Assembly: GCA_040772545.1 (NCBI GenBank)
Contig: JAXGXY010000004.1
Location: 36,236 to 100,235, forward strand
Direction of reading: 5' to 3'
Length of the DNA stretch: 64,000 bases
From: UBA1431 sp002329665
GTDB lineage: Bacteria > Bacillota > Clostridia > Christensenellales > UBA1431
How positions within the stretch are numbered: the stretch's first letter is position 1; every line of letters starts with the position of its first letter. A program made the position numbers and the translations under genes. Below are positions 32,629 to 41,755 of the stretch, in pieces. A model generated the notes under the pieces. The model was given only the letters and a program-made list of their open reading frames with translations. It was not told where the DNA came from and ran no database searches.

Positions 32629-35454
32629 GTGAAGAAACGGGTAGCGACGGTTTTACTCGCATTGCTGGTGATGCTCAGCGGTTGGACCTTATTGGATCCA
32701 CAGACGGCATACGCGGCGTTCAATGGAATTATCAAGGTCCGCATATCGCCTTCCAATCACTCGTCCGACATCCGGGTCATACCCCACGGGAAGTATTTCA
32801 TCGCCCAGGCGAAAAGCGTACAACTCCTCGACGTCGAGTACAAGGTCCACCGTTCGGGCAGCAACGTGCAGCTCAAGCACGGCGGCACGGTGCTCTATTC
32901 CGGGCCGAAGCTTACTATCACGCGCGCCGCCGGGAACACGGAGGAAAACTTCATCGTGTTTCCCTACAGCCCGACGCATAAGACGCGCACGAACTACTAC
33001 GGGAACATCGAGTTTTCGGTGAATTCGGGCCTGTGCGCGGTGAACCACGTCTACGTCGAAGACTACGTGATGGGCGTGGCCCCCTACGAGATGAGCCCGA
33101 GCTGGCCGGCGCAGGCGCTCAGGGCGCAGGCCGTCTGCGCGCGCAACTACGGCGTTCGGGCGGCGCTCGCGAGCCCCTCGGGGACCTGGCACCTCGGGGA
33201 CACGGCAAGTTCGCAGGTCTACAAGGGCGTTCCGGGCGTGAGTTCGTCGGGGACCATCGACTACACCGCGTACAACAAAGTCAAGAGCGCCGTCGAGGGC
33301 ACGTCCCGCAAGGTGATGAAGTACGACGGCGCCGTGTTTTCCGCGTACTACTCCGCCTGGAACGGCGGGGAGACGCTGAACGTACGCGGCTGGACGGGGA
33401 ACACGTCGTCAGCCTACGGTTATACCGTCGTCAAATCCGACGTGTACGACGACAAGCGCTGCAAGGACGCCTACTGGATCACGCGGACCATCAACACATC
33501 GCTTTATTCACCGACCGGCAACGACATCAACATGGCCGTGCAGAACATGCTCGTCAAAAAATACAGGGAGCAATACGGCGTTACGGCTGCCGATGTATAC
33601 GTCGTGAGCACGACGGGGATCAAAGGGCAGAAGCCGTCCGGCGTGTCCGAAGTTTCGCTCGTCTACGAAAATTTCTACTGCGATGTGAGGTTCAATACGG
33701 AGTCGGCCACCAAAAAGGTCACGTTCACGGACACTGACCTCAAGCAGGCCCTCGGCATCAGTTCCTCATACATTGCGTTCAGGATCGAGAATAATTCGGA
33801 CGGCACGACGACGCTGTACAACGTGCGCTACGGCCACGGGGTGGGGATGAGCCAGCGCGGCGCGCAGCAGATGGCCAACGAGGGCATGGGCCACACGGAC
33901 ATCCTGCGCTTCTACTACAACGGGATCACGTTCAGCACGCTTCCCGTTTCTCCGCCTTCGCTGCCGGCCATGCCGGACCAGGGGTCGGAAACGGATAAGG
34001 AGTACGTCGGGAAAGTTATCAACTGCACCAGCTACGTAAACGTGCGCTCGGGCCCGGGCACCTCCTCGGCGCTGGTCGGCACGGCCCCGAAAAACGCCAT
34101 ATACCCCGTAAAAAAGGCGTATTATACGAGCGACTGGCATCAGATCGATTACAACGGCAAGACGGCGTACATCCACAGGGACTATCTCGCGCTGACGCCC
34201 GTGCAGCAGGACACGACGGCCAAGGCGGTAGGCAAGGCGACGCGCAGTTCGTACGTGTACGCATCGGCCACCACGACGTCCAGCAAGCTGCTGGCGCTGG
34301 GAACGGGGAACCTCATGGACATCCTGGACGTTTCCGGCAACTTCTATAAAGTCGTTGCGGCGGGCAAGACGGGTTATGTTCCGATTGCCCACGTGACCAT
34401 CGTATCGGGCAGCGTAGCGGCGCCGACGCCGAAACCGACGCTGAAACCGACGCCGAAGCCGACGCCGAAACCCACGCCGAAGCCCACGCCGAAGCCCACG
34501 CCGAAGCCCACCGCGGCGTCGAAGGCGGTAGCCAAAGCCACGCGCTTCACGTACGTGTACAAGTCCTCCACGACCTCGTCGGCAAAGCTCCTCCAGCTCG
34601 GCCCCGGGAACCTGATGGACGTGCTGGGCACGGCGGGCAAACTCTATAAAGTGGTTGCGGCGGGAAAAACGGGGTACGTGCCCATTTCCCACGTGTCGAT
34701 CGTGTCGGGCAGCATATCGACGCCGAAGCCTACGCCCAAACCGACGCCGAAGCCTACGCCTAAGCCCACCCAGGCGTCGAAGGCAGTCGCCAAAGCCACG
34801 CGCTTCACGTACGTGTACAAGTCCGCTTCGACCTCGTCGACGAAGGTCCTTCAGCTCGGCACCGGAAACCTGATGGACGTGCTGGGCACGTCGGGCAGCT
34901 ACTATAAAGTGGTTGCGGCGGGGAAGACGGGGTACGTTCCGAAATCCCACTTGTCGATCGTATCGGGCAGCATATCGACGCCTAAGCCTACGCCAAAACC
35001 GACGCCGAAACCCGCCGACACAAAAACAATAGGGAAAGTGGTCAACTGCAACAGCTACGTGAATGTGCGCTCGGGTCCCGGCACGTCGAAGGCGCTGGTC
35101 GGCACGGCCCCGAAGGGCGCGGAATATCCCGTGAAAAAGGCGTTCTATACGAGCAGCTGGCATCAGATCGAATACAAGGGCAAGACGGCATACATCCACA
35201 AGGACTATCTCAAGATTACGACAGCGCCGAAGCCGAAGCCTACCGCGGCGTCCAAAGCCGTGGCCAAAGCCACGCGCTTCACGTACGTGTACAAGTCCTC
35301 CACGACCTCGTCGTCGAAGCTGCTGAAGCTCGGCCCGGGGAACCTGATGGACGTGCTGGGCACGGCGGGCAAACTCTATAAAGTGGTTGCGGCAGGCAAG
35401 ACGGGGTACGTGCCCGTTTCCCACGTGTCGATCGTGTCGGGCAGCGTCAGCTAA
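32629..35454 (+). CDS. SpoIID/LytB-domain protein with six SH3-like repeats, secreted
   Basis: 941 residues from a GTG at 32629 (GGGGGAG at good spacing); an ATG at 32602 would add nine residues before the signal peptide. Signal peptide ends near 'QTAYA'. The SpoIID catalytic region spans roughly residues 120-430, with 'VNHVYVEDYVMGVAPYEMS', 'ALRAQAVCARNYG' and 'GHGVGMSQRGAQQMA'. Then come SH3-like domains in the order A-B-B-B-A-B, starting near 34009, 34225, 34525, 34780, 35030 and 35255, joined by PTPKP linkers. SpoIID proteins are lytic transglycosylases acting on stripped glycan strands; the SH3 part should bind the wall. It lies outside any sporulation operon and is not the canonical spoIID gene by context. 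Confidence 0.88.
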   Translation: MKKRVATVLLALLVMLSGWTLLDPQTAYAAFNGIIKVRISPSNHSSDIRVIPHGKYFIAQAKSVQLLDVEYKVHRSGSNVQLKHGGTVLYSGPKLTITRAAGNTEENFIVFPYSPTHKTRTNYYGNIEFSVNSGLCAVNHVYVEDYVMGVAPYEMSPSWPAQALRAQAVCARNYGVRAALASPSGTWHLGDTASSQVYKGVPGVSSSGTIDYTAYNKVKSAVEGTSRKVMKYDGAVFSAYYSAWNGGETLNVRGWTGNTSSAYGYTVVKSDVYDDKRCKDAYWITRTINTSLYSPTGNDINMAVQNMLVKKYREQYGVTAADVYVVSTTGIKGQKPSGVSEVSLVYENFYCDVRFNTESATKKVTFTDTDLKQALGISSSYIAFRIENNSDGTTTLYNVRYGHGVGMSQRGAQQMANEGMGHTDILRFYYNGITFSTLPVSPPSLPAMPDQGSETDKEYVGKVINCTSYVNVRSGPGTSSALVGTAPKNAIYPVKKAYYTSDWHQIDYNGKTAYIHRDYLALTPVQQDTTAKAVGKATRSSYVYASATTTSSKLLALGTGNLMDILDVSGNFYKVVAAGKTGYVPIAHVTIVSGSVAAPTPKPTLKPTPKPTPKPTPKPTPKPTPKPTAASKAVAKATRFTYVYKSSTTSSAKLLQLGPGNLMDVLGTAGKLYKVVAAGKTGYVPISHVSIVSGSISTPKPTPKPTPKPTPKPTQASKAVAKATRFTYVYKSASTSSTKVLQLGTGNLMDVLGTSGSYYKVVAAGKTGYVPKSHLSIVSGSISTPKPTPKPTPKPADTKTIGKVVNCNSYVNVRSGPGTSKALVGTAPKGAEYPVKKAFYTSSWHQIEYKGKTAYIHKDYLKITTAPKPKPTAASKAVAKATRFTYVYKSSTTSSSKLLKLGPGNLMDVLGTAGKLYKVVAAGKTGYVPVSHVSIVSGSVS
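34428..34515 (+). repeat. Tandem repeat coding PTPKP linker
   Basis: Imperfect 12-base units of the type ACGCCGAAGCCC repeat about seven times; shorter runs recur at about 34722-34770 and 34981-35012. They encode Pro-Lys-Pro-Thr wall-spanning linkers. Confidence 0.85.
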
Positions 35455-35616
35455 ACCGTGTTGATCCAGTCGAACCGTCCGAGAAAAGCCTTAGCCGCGT
35501 ACGCGCCTTTGCCGGCGGGACGACAAAGGACGTCGCCGGGCAATCGGGCAAGACGGCACGCCGGAGGATAAAAAGGCTCCTGCAACGCGCCGGGTTCTGC
35601 CTGGGATTAAAGCAAA

Positions 35617-35642
35617 AAAAAACGGCCACGGGCCGTTTTTTT
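35617..35642. terminator. Bidirectional intrinsic terminator
   Basis: AAAAAACGGCC (35617-35627), ACG loop, GGCCGTTTTTT (35631-35641). A-run on one side and T-run on the other allow it to end both the SpoIID-type gene and rsmI. Confidence 0.85.
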
Positions 35643-35690
35643 ATGTCCGACTGCGGCCGAACGGGGGTACGGGCCCTTCCCGCCGCGGCT

Positions 35691-36524
35691 TCATTCGTCT
35701 TCGAGTTCCAAAAGGCGCCGGTAGAGCGCCCTGCGACTGAGCCCCAGCTCGGCGGCCGCCCGCCGGGCCGCGGAAGGCTTGTCCGTCCCGCTGTTAAGCA
35801 GTTCCGTAAGGAGGGCATCGCGCGTTTCGGCGTCGGCCTGCACGGCGGCGGGCTTCGCTTTCTCGATAACCAGCACGTACTCCCCGCGCGGGTCCTTTTC
35901 TTCGTAGATGCCGGCGAGTTCTTCCGCCGTGCAAAGCAGCGTCTCTTCGTGAAGCTTGGTCAGTTCCCGGCAGCAGCAGACGCGCCTTTCCGGGTCGGCG
36001 TCCGCGATCAAACGAAGCGTATCCTTCAGGCGGTGCGGGCTCTCGTAGAGCACACAGGTCACGGGCTGGTCCATCAGACGGCGCACGCGCTCCCCGCGCT
36101 TCGCCTTCCCGCGGGGCAAAAAGCCCTCGAACAGGAAACGCGACGCGTCCATCCCCGAAAGGGTGAGCGCGCAGAGCACCGCGCTCGGGCCGGGGAGCGA
36201 GACCACTTCGACCCCTTCGCGCCGGGCCGCCGCGACCAGATCGGCGCCCGGGTCGGAGATGCAGGGCGTGCCCGCGTCGCTCACGTACGCCACGGTCTCG
36301 CCCGCCCTGATCCGGCGGATGATGGCGCCGATGCCCTCGGCGGCCGAATGCGCGTGGAAGCTGACCAGCGGCTTTTTCAGCCCGAGGTGGTTTAGAAGCT
36401 GCAGGGTGCGGCGCGTGTCCTCGGCCGCGACGGCGTCGGCCGAAGCGAGGGCCTCCCGCGCACGAAGCGTGATGTCGCCCAGGTTGCCTATGGGGGTGGA
36501 AACGAGCATCAGCTTTCCCGGCAC
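35691..36524 (-). CDS. rsmI: 16S rRNA (cytidine1402-2'-O)-methyltransferase
   Basis: 277 residues from a GTG at 36524, with GGAGG eight bases upstream. Tetrapyrrole-methylase fold: 'LVSTPIGNLGDITLRA', 'AEDTRRT', 'VSDAGTPCISDPG', 'PGPSAV' and 'LYESPHRL'. A C-terminal helix-turn-helix ('SAARRAAAELGLSRRALYRRL') is normal for the family. Methylates C1402 of 16S rRNA. Starts three bases after the trmN6 stop; the pair equals yabB-yabC of B. subtilis but inverted relative to tmk. Confidence 0.96.
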   Translation of the reverse strand: MPGKLMLVSTPIGNLGDITLRAREALASADAVAAEDTRRTLQLLNHLGLKKPLVSFHAHSAAEGIGAIIRRIRAGETVAYVSDAGTPCISDPGADLVAAARREGVEVVSLPGPSAVLCALTLSGMDASRFLFEGFLPRGKAKRGERVRRLMDQPVTCVLYESPHRLKDTLRLIADADPERRVCCCRELTKLHEETLLCTAEELAGIYEEKDPRGEYVLVIEKAKPAAVQADAETRDALLTELLNSGTDKPSAARRAAAELGLSRRALYRRLLELEDE

Positions 36525-36527
36525 GTC

Positions 36528-37295
36528 TCAGGCCTCCCTGCCGCGGTAGATCCGCATCATTTCTTCCGTATGTTTCCCGCTTTCGCCGAAGGCATACAGC
36601 GGCGGCTCGAAGTACACGCCCGGGCCGCCCAGCTTGACGGCCTCGATCATCACGATCGAGGGCGGCGAACCGGGGCGAGGGTGCACCATGCGCATGCGTT
36701 TGGGTTCGAGCCGGCTAGCGCACAGCGCGTGCACCGCCTCAGCCATGCGCGGCGCCGGGAAGATCACGGCCAGCGCGCCGCGGTTTTTGAGCAGCAAAAA
36801 AGCGCTTTCGCAGACGTCTTTTATCGTGCAGCCCTCTTCCTCCCGCGCCATGCGCCTGCCGGGATGCGGGCTCGAAGGGCCGGCGCCGCGCCTGCGGTAG
36901 GGCGGGTTGCACAGCGCGTAATCGAACGCGCCGTGGCCCAGGACATCGGGGGCGTCCTTGAGGTCGAGCGTAAGCACTTCTATCCTGTCCTCCATGCCGG
37001 CAAGGAGGACGCTGCGACGCGCCATGTCCGCCATGTCCTCGCGGATCTCGACGCCCGTGACCTGCTCCGGTTCCCTGCGAGTGCACAGCAGCAGAGGGAT
37101 CACCCCGGTGCCCGTGCCGAGGTCGACCGCCTTGCAGCCGGGCCGTATGCGCGCGAAATCGGCGAGCATCACGGCGTCGGTGCCGAAGCAGAAGTCCCCC
37201 GGCTTCTGCAGTATGCGGAACCCCAGCAGTTCCAGGTCGTCGAGGCGTTCGCCCGGTCCGACCAGGGCCTGGGCGCGCATATCGAACGCGCGCAT
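36528..37295 (-). CDS. trmN6: tRNA1(Val) (adenine37-N6)-methyltransferase-like
   Basis: 255 residues from the ATG at 37295 (GGAAG upstream); an upstream in-frame start would add 27 residues of poor quality. 'DDLELLGFRILQKPGDFCFGTDAVMLADF' in parts is the family's N-terminus, followed by SAM motif I 'VDLGTGTGVIPLLL' and the catalytic 'NPPY'. It modifies A37 of tRNA-Val in E. coli; the Firmicute version (YabB) is assumed similar. Cotranscribed with rsmI. Confidence 0.9.
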   Translation of the reverse strand: MRAFDMRAQALVGPGERLDDLELLGFRILQKPGDFCFGTDAVMLADFARIRPGCKAVDLGTGTGVIPLLLCTRREPEQVTGVEIREDMADMARRSVLLAGMEDRIEVLTLDLKDAPDVLGHGAFDYALCNPPYRRRGAGPSSPHPGRRMAREEEGCTIKDVCESAFLLLKNRGALAVIFPAPRMAEAVHALCASRLEPKRMRMVHPRPGSPPSIVMIEAVKLGGPGVYFEPPLYAFGESGKHTEEMMRIYRGREA

Positions 37296-37335
37296 ACCTA
37301 CCACTTCCTTGTCTGCGTCTGCCTGTAGTAAACGT

Positions 37336-37344
37336 ATTATACCA
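37336..37344 (-). promoter_or_regulatory. Extended -10 promoter for trmN6-rsmI
   Basis: Minus strand TGG then TATAAT, about 40 bases before the ATG. The palindrome GGTGCTAGCACC (37366-37377) lies just upstream, in the -35 to -45 zone. Confidence 0.55.
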
Positions 37345-37365
37345 TAATTTATGAAGCGGGCACCC

Positions 37366-37653
37366 GGTGCTAGCACCCGGCCAGACTATAAAACAAGCCG
37401 CGCCGCCGGGGTCGAGCGTTGTTTTGTCAAATAGAAGCTTTACCCGGAAGATTTCCACAGCGCTTTACCCAGGCAAATCCTTCAAAACCTTGCACGAATG
37501 AATCCCACAGGGCCTCACCTGAACAAACCGCACAAAGCGAAGCTTTGGGCGGAAGAGGAGGAGCAACGGAGCGGTGCGAGGAACCCCCGACGCGCGCAGC
37601 GCATAGGGGGTTACGGGCGAAGCGGAGTTTGCTCCGACGTGGGTGCTAGCACC
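37366..37653 (-). repeat. Dispersed repeat copy 3, bracketed by GGTGCTAGCACC palindromes
   Basis: The perfect 12-base palindrome GGTGCTAGCACC occurs at 37366-37377 and 37642-37653. Between them, 37533-37577 and 37622-37640 match (in inverse orientation) the middle block of the element at 4.75-4.87 kb: shared pieces are TTGCTCCTCC, AAAGCTTCGCTTTG-like and CGGAGCAAACTCC. No gene is credible in this 400-base gap. The palindromes could be element ends or operators for the two divergent units. Confidence 0.6.
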
Positions 37654-37696
37654 ATGCATGTGCGCATAACAATATACGAAAAAAGGGGTGGGAGCC

Positions 37697-38269
37697 ATGC
37701 GCATGATCTGGGGCCTGATGATCCTCGCCGGCATCGCGGGCGGCATCATCGGCGGTTCGGGCGACAAGCTCCTCGACGCCGCCCTGTCGGCCTGCGGCGA
37801 CGCCGTCACGATCAGCATCACGCTCGTCGCCGCGTACGCCCTGTGGATGGGGATCATGAACATCGCGAAGGAAGCGGGCATGGTCTCCGCCCTCGCGCGC
37901 GCGCTGAGGCCCGTGACGCGGCGGCTGTTCAAGGGCGTGCCGGAGGGCGCGCCGGCGCACGAATACATTTCGCTGAACCTCTCGGCGAACGTCCTCGGGC
38001 TGGGGAACGCGGCCACGCCCTACGGCATCAGGGCGATGGAGGAACTGCAAAGATACAACCGGAAGCCGCGCTTTGCCACCAACGCGATGTGCATGCTGCT
38101 CATCGTCAACGCGTCCTCGGTGCAGGTCTTGCCCACCACGGTGATGGCATTGCGCGCGTCGGCGGGAAGTGCGGAGCCCGCCGCCATCGCGCTCCCGGCG
38201 CTGCTCGCGACCGCCGTAAACACCGTTTTCGCCGTCGCCCTCGCAAAACTGGCGGAGCGTTATCTGTGA
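37697..38269 (+). CDS. spmA: Spore maturation protein A
   Basis: About 190 residues, 5 or so hydrophobic helices, of the nucleoside-recognition (Gate) superfamily: 'GIMNIAKEAGMVSALARALRPV', 'LNLSANVLGLGNAATPYGI'. An ATG at 37697 and one at 37703 are both possible (AAGGGG and GGGAG upstream). In B. subtilis spmA and spmB are needed for proper core dehydration and heat resistance. Translationally coupled to spmB. Confidence 0.93.
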   Translation: MRMIWGLMILAGIAGGIIGGSGDKLLDAALSACGDAVTISITLVAAYALWMGIMNIAKEAGMVSALARALRPVTRRLFKGVPEGAPAHEYISLNLSANVLGLGNAATPYGIRAMEELQRYNRKPRFATNAMCMLLIVNASSVQVLPTTVMALRASAGSAEPAAIALPALLATAVNTVFAVALAKLAERYL

Positions 38270-38793
38270 TGGATGCGGTGTTCGTCTTTTCCCTGCTGCC
38301 GGTCGCGTTCATCTTCGCGGTCGTCGCGGCGGGGCTTATAAAAAAAGTGGACGTCTACACGGCGTTCGTCGAGGGCGCGAGGCAGGGCCTGAAAACAGTG
38401 GTCAAGGTCCTGCCCTACCTGGTCGCGATGCTGATGGCGATCGCGCTATTCAGGGCCGGAGGCATCCTTCCGCTCGTGGAGACGGTGTTCAGGCCAGTTT
38501 TGAAAGCCGTGGGCGCGCCCGAGGAAGTCGGGCCGCTGTTTTTCATAAGGCCGTTTTCGGGCAGCGCCGCGCTGTCCATGCTCGCCGATATCTATGCGCG
38601 CGCGGGCCCCGACAGCTTTGCAGGGCAGGTCGCGTCCGTGATGATGGGATCGACGGAGACGGTGTTCTATACGGCGGCGGTCTATTTTGCGGCGGCCAGG
38701 GTCGAGAGGACGCGGCACACCATCCCCGTCGCGCTGCTGGCGTCGGTGGTCGGCCTCATCGCTTCCGTATGGTTTTGCAGGTGGCTTTTGTAA
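38269..38793 (+). CDS. spmB: Spore maturation protein B
   Basis: 174 residues; membrane protein with 'AFVEGARQGLKTVVKVLPYLVAMLMAIALFR' in parts, 'PLFFIRPFSGSAALSML' and 'MMGSTETVFYTAAVYF', all typical of SpmB. Its ATG overlaps the last base of the spmA stop. The pair forms one membrane unit in sporulating Firmicutes. Confidence 0.94.
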   Translation: MDAVFVFSLLPVAFIFAVVAAGLIKKVDVYTAFVEGARQGLKTVVKVLPYLVAMLMAIALFRAGGILPLVETVFRPVLKAVGAPEEVGPLFFIRPFSGSAALSMLADIYARAGPDSFAGQVASVMMGSTETVFYTAAVYFAAARVERTRHTIPVALLASVVGLIASVWFCRWLL

Positions 38794-38796
38794 ACG

Positions 38797-38825
38797 TTGT
38801 TATGCTATGGCGAAAGTGATATAAT
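38797..38825 (+). promoter_or_regulatory. Promoter for comB
   Basis: TTGTTA (38797-38802), 17-base spacer, TATAAT (38820-38825) with a TG extension before it. Leader about 115 bases. Confidence 0.65.
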
Positions 38826-38945
38826 ATTCGGTGCGAATCAAGAAGCAGGCGTGCGGGCCCCTTTTTTGGACAATCCTCCGGGTAAGGGGAAGGGTTTAAT
38901 CCTTAACATATCTGCAAGGCCAAGACTGACAAAGGAGTTAAACCG

Positions 38946-39659
38946 ATGATAATTGAAGTATTCGGCGCATACCACCATTTAGCCAGTAAGGACATACGCA
39001 ACACGCAGTCGGTGGTTATCGACACGCTACGCGCGACCTCGGTGATGATAACGGCGCTCAAGAACGGCTGCCGGCAGGTCGTTCCCGCTATCGAGATCGA
39101 AGATGCGATGCGCCGAAAACGGACGATGTCCGAACAGAACGTGTTGCTGGGCGGCGAACGGGATGCCCTGAAGATACCGGGATTCGACCTGGGCAACTCG
39201 CCGAAGGAGTATAAAAGGGAAACGGTAGAGGGCAAGGTGCTCGTGTTGACCACGACCAACGGCACGGCGGCGCTGCACAAGGCCAGCGGTGCCAAGCGCG
39301 TACTCGTCGGCGGGATGATCAACGCCTCCGCAGTGGCAAAGAAACTGGCGCGGGATCCCGGACCCACGTATATCATCTGCGCCGGCACGCACGGCAAATT
39401 CTCGCTCGACGACATATACACGGCGGGCTGCATCCTATCGCGGCTCCGCGAGCTGGTGCCCGCCCTGGAGATCGACGACCTGGGCTTCGCCAGCGAGATG
39501 ATGTATCATAGATACCGGAACAACTGGCGCGACCTCGTGAGCAACGCGTCCCATTACAGCGTGCTGGTCAAATCCGGATTTGTGGGCGATATAGACTACT
39601 GCATGCAGGAGGACACGGCGGACATCGTCCCCGAATGGACGGACGGCATCGTCATGTAG
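38946..39659 (+). CDS. comB: 2-phosphosulfolactate phosphatase family protein
   Basis: 237 residues. 'VVIDTLRATSVMITAL', 'LLGGERDALKIPGFDLGNSPKEY', 'LVLTTTNGTAALHKA' and 'DDIYTAGCIL' are the ComB family's conserved stretches with the Mg-binding Asp/Glu residues. In methanogens ComB is a coenzyme M biosynthesis phosphatase; Firmicutes have no CoM, so the true substrate here may be another phosphorylated hydroxyacid (inference). AAGGAG precedes the ATG; it is monocistronic with its own terminator. Confidence 0.9.
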   Translation: MIIEVFGAYHHLASKDIRNTQSVVIDTLRATSVMITALKNGCRQVVPAIEIEDAMRRKRTMSEQNVLLGGERDALKIPGFDLGNSPKEYKRETVEGKVLVLTTTNGTAALHKASGAKRVLVGGMINASAVAKKLARDPGPTYIICAGTHGKFSLDDIYTAGCILSRLRELVPALEIDDLGFASEMMYHRYRNNWRDLVSNASHYSVLVKSGFVGDIDYCMQEDTADIVPEWTDGIVM

Positions 39660-39679
39660 CGCCGGCGGCCGTTTAGCCA

Positions 39680-39713
39680 AAAACGGGGGATTATGCTTGA
39701 ATCCCCGTTTTCT
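39680..39713 (+). terminator. Intrinsic terminator after comB
   Basis: AAAACGGGG (39680-39688) and CCCCGTTTT (39703-39711), with CTTT after it. Confidence 0.8.
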
Positions 39714-39799
39714 TTATTATCCGTTCGGAAGAATTTGGTGTTTTCAACACGTATTGCGCAGACTATAGCCTAAGAACCGCAAGGAAAGGAAACAGGGAT

Positions 39800-41755
39800 A
39801 TGTCCACACCGACGTACTACATCACCACCCCGATCTATTACCCCAGCGACAAGCTGCACATCGGGCACAGCTATACCACCGTCGCGGCGGACGCGATGGC
39901 GCGGTACAAGCGCCTGAAGGGATACGACGTGATGTTCCTCACCGGCACCGACGAGCACGGCCAGAAAATCGAGCGCGTCGCCAGGGAGAACGGGATGGAG
40001 CCGCAGGCCTATGTGGACGGGATCGTGGCCGGCATCCGCGAGCTGTGGGCGCTGATGGACATCTCGCACGACGATTTCATACGCACGAGCCAGCCGCGGC
40101 ACGTAAAGACGGTCCAGAGGATATTCAAGCGCCTGTACGACCAGGGGGACATCTATAAATCCGCGTACAGCGGCTGGTACTGCACGCCCTGCGAATCGTT
40201 CTGGCTGGAGCGCCAGCTGAAGGACGGGTGTTGTCCCGACTGCGGGCGCCAGGTGGAGATCGTTTCGGAGGAGAGCTATTTTTTCAGGCTGAGCAAGTAC
40301 GCGCCCAGGCTTATCGAGCACATTGAGACGCATCCGGAGTTCATCCAGCCCGCCTCGCGAAAAAACGAGATGATGGGTAACTTCCTGCTGCCCGGCCTCG
40401 AGGACCTGGCGGTGTCGCGCACCGGGTTTACATGGGGCGTCCCCGTGGAATTCGACCCCGGGCACGTGGTCTACGTGTGGCTGGACGCGCTTTCGAACTA
40501 CATCTCGGCGCTCGGCTACGAGTCGGAAGACCCGTCGCGTTTCGACCGTTACTGGCCGGCAGACGTGCACCTGGTCGGCAAGGAGATCGTGCGGTTCCAT
40601 ACGATCATCTGGCCGATCATGCTCATGGCGCTGGGACTGCCCCTGCCCAAGCAGGTTTTCGGCCACGGCTGGCTGATCCTCGAAGGCGGGAAGATGTCCA
40701 AGTCCAAAGGCAACGTAATAGACCCCAAGGTGCTCTGCGAGAGCTATGGCGTGGACGCGATACGGTATTTCCTCCTGCGCGAGGTGCCGTTCGGGAGCGA
40801 CGGCGTGTTCTCGAACGACGCGCTGAGGATCCGCACCAACGCGGACCTCGCCAACGATCTGGGGAACCTTTTGTCGCGTACCGTCGCGATGGTCGAGAAA
40901 TACTTCGGCGGCGTTCTGCCAGCGCCTTCGCAGCCTGTTGCCGCGGAGGACGACGCGCTCGTACAAACGGCCGCAAGCCTGCATCTCAGGGTGGACGAGC
41001 AGATGGACAGGCTCAACATCCCCGAAGCGCTCGCCGAGATCTGGACGCTGGTCGGGGCGTGCAACAAGTACATCGACGTGACGATGCCCTGGATCCTCGC
41101 GCGGGACGAGGCCAACAAGGCGCGGCTGGGCACGGTGCTCTACAACCTTGCCGAGTGCCTGCGCATCGTTTCGGTCCTGATCTCCCCGTTCTTGACGCGC
41201 ACCTGCACAGCGATGCAGGAGCAGCTGGGCGTGCACGGGGAAGCTCAAACAGGCTATTTGAGCGCCACGCGCTTCGGCGTGATCAGCCCGGGCACGAAGG
41301 TCCGAAAAGGCAGGCCCCTGTTCTCGCGCATCGAAACGGAAAAAGCGCCAAGCCCCGACAACCCGGGCAAAGCGGGTAAAAAGGCCGCGAAACAGGCCGA
41401 AAAGCAGGACGGGAAGGGCAAAACCGGCGAGATAAGCATCGGGGAGTTTTCGCGCGTGCAGCTCAGGACCGCGACGGTGACGGCCTGCGAAGCCGTGGAA
41501 GGGTCTGATAAACTGCTCAGGCTCGCCGTGTCGATGGGTGGCGAGGAACGGACCATCGTATCGGGCATAGCCAAGTGGTACAGACCGGAGGAGGTCGTCG
41601 GGAAAACGGTCGTCGTCGCGGCGAATCTGAAGAAGGCCAGGCTCAGGGGCATCGTTTCGGAGGGCATGGTGTTGAGCGCCGAGGACGCGAACGGAGACCT
41701 GGCGCTGGTCACGATCGACCGCCCCCTGAGCGGCGACGGGTGTTCGATCTCATGA
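39800..41755 (+). CDS. metG: Methionyl-tRNA synthetase
   Basis: 651 residues. HIGH motif 'KLHIGHSY', Zn site 'CTPCESFW' with 'CCPDCG', and KMSKS in 'GGKMSKSKGNVID'. The C-terminal 110 residues are a fused tRNA-binding (EMAP-like) domain, 'FSRVQLRTATVTACEAVEGSDKLLRL' in parts, linked by a Lys/Ala-rich hinge. Its stop overlaps the tatD ATG. Same neighbourhood as metS-yabD of B. subtilis. Confidence 0.97.
   Translation: MSTPTYYITTPIYYPSDKLHIGHSYTTVAADAMARYKRLKGYDVMFLTGTDEHGQKIERVARENGMEPQAYVDGIVAGIRELWALMDISHDDFIRTSQPRHVKTVQRIFKRLYDQGDIYKSAYSGWYCTPCESFWLERQLKDGCCPDCGRQVEIVSEESYFFRLSKYAPRLIEHIETHPEFIQPASRKNEMMGNFLLPGLEDLAVSRTGFTWGVPVEFDPGHVVYVWLDALSNYISALGYESEDPSRFDRYWPADVHLVGKEIVRFHTIIWPIMLMALGLPLPKQVFGHGWLILEGGKMSKSKGNVIDPKVLCESYGVDAIRYFLLREVPFGSDGVFSNDALRIRTNADLANDLGNLLSRTVAMVEKYFGGVLPAPSQPVAAEDDALVQTAASLHLRVDEQMDRLNIPEALAEIWTLVGACNKYIDVTMPWILARDEANKARLGTVLYNLAECLRIVSVLISPFLTRTCTAMQEQLGVHGEAQTGYLSATRFGVISPGTKVRKGRPLFSRIETEKAPSPDNPGKAGKKAAKQAEKQDGKGKTGEISIGEFSRVQLRTATVTACEAVEGSDKLLRLAVSMGGEERTIVSGIAKWYRPEEVVGKTVVVAANLKKARLRGIVSEGMVLSAEDANGDLALVTIDRPLSGDGCSIS

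Noticed and set aside
34428..35012. Short tandem repeats that might suggest a CRISPR array
   Set aside because: The units are 12 bases, in frame, coding Pro-Lys linkers, without spacers.
33766..35424. Long minus-strand open frame opposite the SpoIID/SH3 gene
   Set aside because: Arg/His-rich shadow produced by GC-rich third positions and by the PTPKP repeats of the true gene.
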